DNA from: an uncultured Streptococcus sp. | GTDB lineage: Bacteria; Bacillota; Bacilli; Lactobacillales; Streptococcaceae | Assembly: GCA_902480035.1 (NCBI GenBank) | Contig: CABSRC010000035.1 | Location: 1 to 14,539 of the forward strand | DNA length: 14,539 nt | Direction: 5' to 3' | Shown: positions 1 to 6,470 of the stretch, piece after piece | How positions within the stretch are numbered: the first letter of the stretch is position 1 | Layout: every line of letters begins with the position of its first letter | The notes under the pieces: generated by a model | What the model was told of the DNA's origin: nothing | What the model saw: the letters and a program-made list of their open reading frames with translations, nothing else | Databases searched by the model: none | Translations under genes and position numbers: made by a program

Positions 1-1305
1 GAGATTGTCTGGTAGATCTGGCAAGAGGTTGGCCAGATCCAGCTGCATAAAGTCCTCAACCGAGAGGCCTGTATTGGTCTTGAAGTGAGCTGACAGACGC
101 TCTAAATCATTGCGGTAGCTGAGTTCTGCCCAGATTTGTAAACTTGGCAGAATAGAGAACTGGGCTGTTTCCCCACCATTGTCCCCCCAACCCGTCACAA
201 TGACTTCCTTGATCTGATTAGCACGGCAGGCTTTATTAGCTTCGACAGCGATGAGACGACTGAAATGGTTGTGTGGTGTAAAACCAATCCATTTCCAAGC
301 ACCACCTGCAAAGGCAATATCCTGGCTAATCTTGTGGTGATTACCGAAGTTACGGTTGTATTTTTCTTCGCTATCCTGATAATAATCCCAGTAAACCAAG
401 GTCACACGGTCTTTGAGACGATCAAGATAAACGCGTGTTTCCTCTGGAATTTCCACATCACGGTCGTACTGGCCATCTGCTGACATGAGTTTGAAGAACA
501 TATCGCTCCACATCTGGCAGTGGAAACCATACTTGTCTGCAATATCCAGCACGCGCTCCAAATGTTGACACATGAGGAGGCTACGGTCCACAACACCATT
601 TAAGATGAGATAGCGTCCCAAACCAACCAAGTGGGCTTCGTCCATGCCGATATTGACCTTGCGTGTTTGGAGCTTAGACAAAGTCGCAAACATGCCGTCA
701 ATCAGGTCATAAACTTTTTCTTCACCGATAAGGAGAATGTCCTCTACATCGCGGAGTTGCTGGACTTCTTTGACACCCCACTTGACAAAAGCTGACAAGT
801 GGGCCAAGGTCTGGATACATGGTACAAAGGTCATGTCAAACTGCTGGGCGTAGGCTTCAATTTCCTGTAATTCTTCAGCTGAATAAGCCCCGCGGAAATA
901 ACCAAAATAAGGTTGCCCTTCAATCTGATAGGTGTCTTCCATGTAGAGCTCAAAGGTTGAATAACCCATCAGAGCCAAGACTTCAATCATCTGCTTGGCT
1001 GATGCAACATTTAGAACTGCATTTCGCGAACAGTCCGCCATGTAGGCTAAATCTTCATAAGCCGCTTGTTCTTCAATCTCTACCTTATCACCTTCTACCA
1101 AATCTGTTGCGAGAACAGACAAGGCGTGATAGAGTTGGTGAGGTTTGCGATAAGTCAATTGATAGCTTCCGCCCTCACCCTTGATAGAAATAGAAGCTTG
1201 GTCAGACTGAGTGACTGCCACTTCTACATCTGGTAGAGAAATGTGATGTTTTAATGCTTCGATAGCTTGGGCTTGTTTGGGACTAAGTCCTGTAAAACTT
1301 ACCAT
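1..1305 (-). CDS. GH20 beta-N-acetylhexosaminidase (GH20C type), 3' end cut by window
   Basis: The first 435 codons read open from the ATG at 1305 to the window edge with no stop; the pneumococcal homologue is roughly 620-630 residues by memory, so about two thirds is present. It should remove terminal beta-linked GlcNAc or GalNAc from glycan fragments. The catalytic Asp-Glu pair of GH20 is visible in NIGMDEAHL (D222-E223), followed by a TIM-barrel-like run with MWSDMF (265-270), YWDYY and VTGWGDNGGE further on. There is no signal peptide or membrane segment, so it is probably cytoplasmic, unlike the large surface hexosaminidase StrH. The start is supported by AGGAGG seven bases upstream, lying inside the last codons of the ROK gene, with which it overlaps by 7 bases; translational coupling is likely. 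Family assignment is firm. The exact linkage preference is inferred from the neighbouring mannosidases and the pneumococcal locus. Confidence 0.88.
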   Translation of the reverse strand, partial: MVSFTGLSPKQAQAIEALKHHISLPDVEVAVTQSDQASISIKGEGGSYQLTYRKPHQLYHALSVLATDLVEGDKVEIEEQAAYEDLAYMADCSRNAVLNVASAKQMIEVLALMGYSTFELYMEDTYQIEGQPYFGYFRGAYSAEELQEIEAYAQQFDMTFVPCIQTLAHLSAFVKWGVKEVQQLRDVEDILLIGEEKVYDLIDGMFATLSKLQTRKVNIGMDEAHLVGLGRYLILNGVVDRSLLMCQHLERVLDIADKYGFHCQMWSDMFFKLMSADGQYDRDVEIPEETRVYLDRLKDRVTLVYWDYYQDSEEKYNRNFGNHHKISQDIAFAGGAWKWIGFTPHNHFSRLIAVEANKACRANQIKEVIVTGWGDNGGETAQFSILPSLQIWAELSYRNDLERLSAHFKTNTGLSVEDFMQLDLANLLPDLPDNL

Positions 1306-2168
1306 TGGTTTTCCTCCTGTAACCAGTTGACAAGGGCACCGTAGAGATTGGCATCTGCCTGATAGGTGCATGCTTGGATCACTGGCGCAATTGTATATTC
1401 TTCATATTTTTCCACAAAAGCGTCTACTGCTTTTTGCACCCCTTTGATAAACTCAGGATTTTGGCTAATAGAACCACCTAGGCTAATGACATCAGGGTCG
1501 ATCAGGTACTGAATATTGAGTAGTCCTTGAGCTAGATTACGATTCATCCGCTCAATGGCTTCTTGGCAAAGGCTATTGCCGGTTGCCGCTTCTTGGTAAA
1601 CCTTGCGTCCGTCCCAATCAGACTGACCTGATTTTTCAATCACATAGCGCACCATATTTCCTGTTGATGCTAGTTGTGACCAGTTATTGAGCTTTGCTGC
1701 TGGTTCGATGGTTGTCATGTAGCCAAACTCACCACCCAAACCATGGCGGCCACGGTGAAGCTTACCATTGATAATCATAGCCCCACCAATCCCTGTGCCA
1801 ATGACAACACAGGCTGCATTTTCAATCTCAGGATGAGCCAGCAGTTCACTAAGTCCAACACAGTTGGCATCATTTTCTAGATGGACAGGGAGTTGGTGAT
1901 GAGCAAGCGCTTCATACCATGAAAAACCATGGATGTAAGGAATGGCACTGATCCCCTCAATCACCCCGGTTTCTTGATTAACTGCACCTGGCACACTCAT
2001 AGCAATCCCACGATAGTCCTCTTCTGACAAGCGTTGGTCCAACCAAGCCAATAAATCTTCTAGAGTTTCTGGAGTTGGGGTGCTGGTCTTATCTAAAATC
2101 TTTCCATCAGGAGTTAGACTAGCAAACTTAATACCAGTCCCTCCGATATCAATCGTTGCAATGGTCAT
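1299..2168 (-). CDS. ROK-family sugar kinase
   Basis: 289 residues from an ATG preceded by AGGTGA at five bases spacing; an in-frame TTG five codons upstream is less likely because it lies in the T-run of the hairpin before the gene. The N-terminal phosphate-binding loop is DIGGTG (7-12), the catalytic Asp lies in ENDANC (D100), and a second glycine-rich segment is GTGIGGA (124-130). There is no N-terminal helix-turn-helix, so it is a kinase-type ROK protein and not a NagC/XylR-type repressor. The family's zinc site is absent: the usual GExGH reads GEFGY (146-150) and no CxCGxxGC follows. It sits between GH38 and GH20 in the operon and probably phosphorylates a sugar released from N-glycans, such as mannose or N-acetylglucosamine. 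The substrate cannot be read from the sequence. Confidence 0.87.
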   Translation of the reverse strand: MTIATIDIGGTGIKFASLTPDGKILDKTSTPTPETLEDLLAWLDQRLSEEDYRGIAMSVPGAVNQETGVIEGISAIPYIHGFSWYEALAHHQLPVHLENDANCVGLSELLAHPEIENAACVVIGTGIGGAMIINGKLHRGRHGLGGEFGYMTTIEPAAKLNNWSQLASTGNMVRYVIEKSGQSDWDGRKVYQEAATGNSLCQEAIERMNRNLAQGLLNIQYLIDPDVISLGGSISQNPEFIKGVQKAVDAFVEKYEEYTIAPVIQACTYQADANLYGALVNWLQEENQW

Positions 2169-2181
2169 TGCTTTCACCTGC

Positions 2182-2224
2182 AAAAAGGAGCGAATCAGCA
2201 GTTGGTTCTTACTTTTTCGCTCCT
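2182..2224 (-). terminator. Intercistronic hairpin with T-run between GH38 and ROK genes
   Basis: On the minus strand AGGAGCGAA (2216-2224) pairs perfectly with TTCGCTCCT (2186-2194) across a 21-base loop and is followed at once by further T residues (2182-2185). This is terminator-like, although the loop is long. It lies in the 84-base gap after the GH38 stop and just before the ROK ribosome binding site. It could cause partial termination, protect the upstream message's 3' end, or hide the GGAGGAG sequence at its 5' side. No function is proven. Confidence 0.5.
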
Positions 2225-2252
2225 CCTTTCTGTTTGTGTTTACTTTTTGAAA

Positions 2253-4898
2253 TTAAATTTCTTCTTTTTGAATGAGTTCTGTACGAATTTCCTGTGGTGC
2301 CAATAATCCTGTATGGATAGGATATGGGCGTTCCAACAAGTCAAGAATGGTTTGTTGTTTTTCAGACACACGGATATTTTCTTGACTCATGTTGTAGTAA
2401 CGAAGGACATAACCTTCTTCATTCTCAGCCACCTTAAAGGCTGTTGGGCAAACCTGAGGATGCGTCAAGGCTGTATGCTTGAGTAAGCTACCAGATGCCG
2501 CTACACTTCCTTCTTGTTTTTCAACTTGGAGGCTAGTCATCGGTGTCTGTAAAGCCTTAGCTCGGCGATAAGCTGAAAAACGATCCTGAGCTTGGTGGCA
2601 TTCCACTGCATATTCCACCTCAAAGGCCCGCAAGCATTGTGCTTCTGGTGTTGGGAAATAGCCCCAGTCACCAAGTTCTCCAGAAGCCCGAAGAATGGTC
2701 ACGGCAACGGTATCATCCCCTAAAATTTCATATTCATGTAAACCTTTATTGGCTACTGTTACCCCTTTGACGTCATCATACAAGCTGACGAAAGCTTGCT
2801 GGTGTTGGGGATTTTCAGGATTTTCCCAAGAAGCGGCCGGTTTATTTGGCCGTGTCACCACCTCATAAATGCTTTCCGAGTCGTTGCTTGGACGCGTGTT
2901 ATGAGTTTTCACCAAGAGGCGGATACGGTGATCCTTGACTGTATTGGTGAAGCGCGTCTTGAAGCGAATTTGCGGATCATCTACAAAGATGATCATCTCC
3001 GTTTCAAGAGGGATGGTTGTCAGCTCTTCTGAGCGGCTTGCCTGGCGGTTCATAAACTCGATAATGCCTCTTTGCTCCACATCCAATTGTTCATCCGCGC
3101 TGACCGGAATGGTCAAGTCATGCTTGAGCAAGACCTTAGCATAGCGAGCATTGTTTTCTAAGACCTCATAAGCTGTTAAGTCCGCATAGATTGGCTCTGT
3201 CCCTTTTGGTTGGAAGTAGATATATTCATTTCCGATATCACCGCGGTCTTCGAAGCGAAGGAAATCCTCATAAGCCTCATTGGTCGTTTTATCATAGAGG
3301 GTCAAACCATCATCGATACTAAGGGTTACAAATGGTGTATCGATCACCCCATTTTGGAACAGACCATCATGATGAGGTGCTTTACCTTCTAAGAGCTGGA
3401 AGGTCGTCCAAGACAAGGCTGCCAAATGAACCGGAACCGTCACGCGCACTTGACGTGCAATATAGGGTTGGCGGAATTTATCCTTTGGTAAGGTATAGCC
3501 AAAGCTTGCTCCCAAGTCTTCAATCTCAGCTTCTACAAGATGCCCATCTAAATCTTCTACATGATAGTCTGGCAAGGTCAAAGCTGCCATTTTCTTGAAG
3601 CCTTCTGTCGGATGCAACTCCTTAAATGGACAAACCGCTACATCGACAATCGTGCTGACGGTATCCACCTTATCATGCAAGCCTGTATTGATGACCGTAA
3701 AGAGATGCTCACTCTGCGCTTTTTGAGTCGCTAGTTTACCCTTCCATTCGTTCAGAAGGTTGGTCTTGACAAAGTTTCCAACTTGGTTGACCTTGGCAAA
3801 ACGAACTTCCATTTCGCGGTGAACATCATCCACGCTACATCCACAAATACTATCGTGTGGCGCATTCTGCAAGAGCGTCTTCCAGGCATAGGTCAACTGA
3901 TCCTTGTGGTGATGTCCACCAGTGATGATGGTCAAAGGTTCCACCACTTGCTCCAGCAAATTGCTGTTTTCTTGAAAGGCTTGTTTGAGATAAATCCGAG
4001 AAGAAGACGTATTTGCCAGTGTGTACCAACCATCGGTTTCCTGACTGGTCAACTCACCTGTGACGGTTGATAATTGTTCAGGAAGGGCACTTTCCACTGC
4101 TTGGACATATTCGTCAAATGAGCTATGAATAAAGGTCACGTCAGGGAAGAGTTCGTTGGCCACGCGAATAGCTTCACTCAAGTTTCGTTGAACGGGTTGG
4201 TGGTCACAACCATTCATCATCAACCATTGGTTGGTCGATGCATAATCACGGACATCCGCCAATTTTTGTTTCCAGAAAGTCAAGGCTTCGTCTTTATCCA
4301 CTGGGATTTCATTCCCGTTACTGTACCAGTTAGCAAAAAGAATACCCAGCACACGGCTACCATCAGCCCCTTGCCAGTACATCTCAGAAAATTGAGAGGT
4401 AAACTGTTCATCTCCAAGGACTTGGTTGTCAAATCCGATTGGCTTGACACCGCGACCAAAGGCTGCTACGTGAATCCCTGATTTTTGAAGGATTTGAGGA
4501 GCCTGCCCCATATTTCCAAAGGTGTCTGGGAAGTAACCGATCTGAGTAGATTTGCCCCATTTGGCACATTCCGCCTGTCCAATCAAGGTATTGCGGACGT
4601 TGGCTTCACTGGAAATCAAGTAATCATCCTGCAAGATATAGAAGGGACCAATCTTGAGCTTGCCTTCGTCGATATAACGCTGCACCTTGTCGCGATTTTC
4701 AGGGCGAATTTCTAAATAGTCGTCAAGGACAATGGTTTGGCCATCCAAGTGGAAGCTTTTGAATTCCGGATCATTTTCAAAAAGATCAAACAGATTGTCA
4801 AACAGTTCCACCAATTGCATGCGGTGGCTTTCAAAAGGTAGATACCACTCACGATCCCAGTGGCTGTGAGAGATGATATGTACAACAACATTTTCCAT
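2253..4898 (-). CDS. GH38 alpha-mannosidase
   Basis: 881 residues, full family length. It hydrolyses alpha-mannosidic bonds with a zinc ion in the active site; the characterised streptococcal relatives prefer alpha-1,3 mannose. The N-terminus carries the zinc motif HSHWD (H13, D15). The catalytic nucleophile and zinc ligand is D125 in YFPDTFGNMGQ. The fourth zinc ligand is probably H348 in NAPHDSICG, and MNGCDHQP (228-235) is a further active-site segment. The long C-terminal half is the beta-rich domain usual for the family. No signal peptide is present, so it is cytoplasmic. The ATG is preceded by GAGG at eight bases spacing. It follows GH125 after a 76-base gap and precedes the ROK kinase, so it is the second gene of the operon. 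The family call is very safe; linkage preference is by homology. Confidence 0.95.
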   Translation of the reverse strand: MENVVVHIISHSHWDREWYLPFESHRMQLVELFDNLFDLFENDPEFKSFHLDGQTIVLDDYLEIRPENRDKVQRYIDEGKLKIGPFYILQDDYLISSEANVRNTLIGQAECAKWGKSTQIGYFPDTFGNMGQAPQILQKSGIHVAAFGRGVKPIGFDNQVLGDEQFTSQFSEMYWQGADGSRVLGILFANWYSNGNEIPVDKDEALTFWKQKLADVRDYASTNQWLMMNGCDHQPVQRNLSEAIRVANELFPDVTFIHSSFDEYVQAVESALPEQLSTVTGELTSQETDGWYTLANTSSSRIYLKQAFQENSNLLEQVVEPLTIITGGHHHKDQLTYAWKTLLQNAPHDSICGCSVDDVHREMEVRFAKVNQVGNFVKTNLLNEWKGKLATQKAQSEHLFTVINTGLHDKVDTVSTIVDVAVCPFKELHPTEGFKKMAALTLPDYHVEDLDGHLVEAEIEDLGASFGYTLPKDKFRQPYIARQVRVTVPVHLAALSWTTFQLLEGKAPHHDGLFQNGVIDTPFVTLSIDDGLTLYDKTTNEAYEDFLRFEDRGDIGNEYIYFQPKGTEPIYADLTAYEVLENNARYAKVLLKHDLTIPVSADEQLDVEQRGIIEFMNRQASRSEELTTIPLETEMIIFVDDPQIRFKTRFTNTVKDHRIRLLVKTHNTRPSNDSESIYEVVTRPNKPAASWENPENPQHQQAFVSLYDDVKGVTVANKGLHEYEILGDDTVAVTILRASGELGDWGYFPTPEAQCLRAFEVEYAVECHQAQDRFSAYRRAKALQTPMTSLQVEKQEGSVAASGSLLKHTALTHPQVCPTAFKVAENEEGYVLRYYNMSQENIRVSEKQQTILDLLERPYPIHTGLLAPQEIRTELIQKEEI

Positions 4899-4940
4899 GA
4901 GTAAAACCTCATTCTAACTTAAATTTAAAAATAGATTTGT

Positions 4941-4957
4941 GATTCTTTAGAAGAATC
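4941..4957 (-). other. Small hairpin in the GH125-GH38 gap
   Basis: GATTCTT (4941-4947) and AAGAATC (4951-4957) form a perfect 7-base-pair AT-rich stem with a three-base loop in the 76-base gap between the two genes. On the minus strand a TTTTT run follows only after 11 bases, so this is a weak terminator at best. It may be an RNA processing or stability element, or chance. Confidence 0.3.
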
Positions 4958-4974
4958 TGTTAAGCGACAGCTCA

Positions 4975-6255
4975 TTAGCGAATATTCAAGTAATCCAAGA
5001 CCAATTCGCAGAACATCATGTTGGCCCAAGAGAACCATTCGCGCGAGTATTTAGTCGGATCATCTACGTGGAAGCTTTCGTGCATGACACCCGTGCCACC
5101 ATCGCAAGCAACCAACTGGTCCAGCAAGAATTTCTTCTCTGCCTTGTCCGTCGTTGTCAATCCTTGGATGGATAAAGCAATCGGCCAGATATAGCGATAA
5201 AAGGTATGAGAACTTCCTAGCCCACTAGCATATTCTCCTTGGTAGAAGTATGGATTTTCAGGACTCAGAATGGTGCGACGAGTGGCTTGATAAACCTCAT
5301 CGTTCACATCACAGTAACCAAGATAGGGAGCAGCTAACAAACTTGGTACGTTAGGGTCGTCCATGATGCTAGCATTTCCTAAACCGTCCACTTCAAAGGC
5401 ATAGATCTTCTCGCCCTTGCTATTAGTGGTGTAGGCATAATTTTCGATCCCTTCTTGAATCTCAGTCTGCAGACGTTTGGCATCAGCAATGATGCTTTCA
5501 CTATCAGCTAGCTTCAACTCTGCAAAGATTTTTTGCACATAACCCAAGACAACCACTGCAAACATATTGGATGGAATCAGATAGCTATACTGACAGCAGT
5601 CATCACTTGGACGAAAGGCTGACCAGGTCATCCCTGTCACGGCAAAATCAGGACCAAAACCATCATTTACCAAAGTGTCTTCCTTACGATCCGTATCCCG
5701 AACAAAGCGATAAGGAGAGTTCTTGTGGTCTTGCTCCACCGTCCAGAGATGAAGGATTTCCTTGGTCGCCGTAACAAAAGTTTCATCAAACTGGCTAGTC
5801 TCACCAGTTTCTTTCCAAAGGAGATAAGCTAATTGCAAGGGATAGCACAGCGAATCCACTTCATACTTGCGTTCCCAAATCCAGCCATTGAGATCTGTAT
5901 GGTCGGTCTCGTGGTGACCCTTCCAGTTCTCTTCAATGTTGAAGGAGTTGGCATAGGGATCCTTGAGAATCAAAGTCATCTGACGTTTAACCAAGCCAGC
6001 AATGGTTTGGCGCAAACGAGGGTCTCTTTTAGCCACATGAAGATAAGGTCTCAATTGAGCAGTAGAGTCACGCAACCACATAGCTGGGATATCCCCTGTT
6101 AGCACAAAGGTTGAACCGTCTTCTAAAATTTCAACTGTATTGTCTAAAGTGTCTGTATAGCAACGCTCAAAGACATCCACCCATTCAGGGTACTCCTTGG
6201 CACGTTCTGCTACTTGGTCCAGCCATTCTCGCACGATTTCTTTTGAATAGGTCAT
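4975..6255 (-). CDS. GH125 exo-alpha-1,6-mannosidase
   Basis: 426 residues, matching the size of the characterised pneumococcal enzyme (SP_2144), which removes alpha-1,6-linked mannose with inversion. The likely general acid is D218 in FRPSDDCCQYSY and the likely general base is E393 in GVMHESFHVDD; both fall exactly at the residue numbers I recall for the pneumococcal protein. Other conserved stretches are MWLRDSTAQLRPY (59-71), NGWIWERKYEVDSLCYPL (123-140) and NDGFGPDFAVTG (197-208). It has no signal peptide, so it acts in the cytoplasm. The ATG has GAGG seven bases upstream. It is the first gene of the minus-strand operon, reading away from GH92, and its promoter should lie in the divergent region. 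The call is confident because the family is distinctive. Confidence 0.95.
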   Translation of the reverse strand: MTYSKEIVREWLDQVAERAKEYPEWVDVFERCYTDTLDNTVEILEDGSTFVLTGDIPAMWLRDSTAQLRPYLHVAKRDPRLRQTIAGLVKRQMTLILKDPYANSFNIEENWKGHHETDHTDLNGWIWERKYEVDSLCYPLQLAYLLWKETGETSQFDETFVTATKEILHLWTVEQDHKNSPYRFVRDTDRKEDTLVNDGFGPDFAVTGMTWSAFRPSDDCCQYSYLIPSNMFAVVVLGYVQKIFAELKLADSESIIADAKRLQTEIQEGIENYAYTTNSKGEKIYAFEVDGLGNASIMDDPNVPSLLAAPYLGYCDVNDEVYQATRRTILSPENPYFYQGEYASGLGSSHTFYRYIWPIALSIQGLTTTDKAEKKFLLDQLVACDGGTGVMHESFHVDDPTKYSREWFSWANMMFCELVLDYLNIR

Positions 6256-6290
6256 TTATTTTCCTCACACGTATCGATTCTTTCCTATTC

Positions 6291-6332
6291 AGTATAAAAG
6301 ATTTCAGATGGGAAATACATACGCAAACTATA
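6291..6332 (-). promoter_or_regulatory. Candidate -10 elements for the GH125-GH38-ROK-GH20 operon
   Basis: Two minus-strand hexamers each match the -10 consensus at five of six bases: TATACT (6291-6296) and TATAGT (6327-6332). Neither has a good -35 at the normal spacing; the best is TGGAAA with an 18-base spacer for the second. One of them probably drives the operon, but sequence alone does not decide. Confidence 0.3.
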
Positions 6333-6360
6333 GCCCTTTTTCTACAAAATTTTCCATTTG

Positions 6361-6375
6361 ATAAAAACGCTATCA
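6361..6375 (+). promoter_or_regulatory. cre-like site (CcpA) in the divergent region
   Basis: ATAAAAACGCTATCA matches the Gram-positive catabolite-responsive consensus WTGAAARCGYTTWNN at all but two fixed positions and keeps the central CG (6368-6369). It lies inside a wider TGATA...TATCA inverted repeat. It overlaps the expected -35 zone of the GH92 promoter and lies upstream of the GH125 operon, so one bound CcpA could repress both directions when preferred sugars are present. This is a motif match only. Confidence 0.45.
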
Positions 6376-6390
6376 TATTTGACAACACTT

Positions 6391-6399
6391 TGATACAAT
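6391..6399 (+). promoter_or_regulatory. Extended -10 promoter for GH92
   Basis: TGATACAAT fits the extended -10 form TGNTANNAT (TACAAT at 6394-6399). The sequence 17 bases upstream has little -35 character, which an extended -10 can tolerate. A perfect TTGACA occurs at 6379-6384 but is only 9 bases from this hexamer, so it cannot be the matching -35. Transcription would start near 6406, giving a leader of about 65 bases. Confidence 0.45.
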
Positions 6400-6470
6400 G
6401 AAGAAAATATCACTGCGTGTTCCAAGAAAAACACAGACCATTTAAGGTTGATGAAGAAAAAGGAGACCAG

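Noticed and set aside
819..1184. 121-codon plus-strand reading frame inside the GH20 gene
   Set aside because: It lies wholly antisense to a clear GH20 coding region, with no ribosome binding site or recognisable domain.
2169..2183. TTG start adding five residues to the ROK kinase
   Set aside because: It sits in the hairpin's T-run; the ATG at 2168 has AGGTGA upstream and begins directly at the first strand of the kinase fold.
6417..6470. Upstream GTG start adding 18 residues to GH92
   Set aside because: It has no Shine-Dalgarno sequence, whereas the ATG at 6471 has AGGAG at ideal spacing and gives the usual length.
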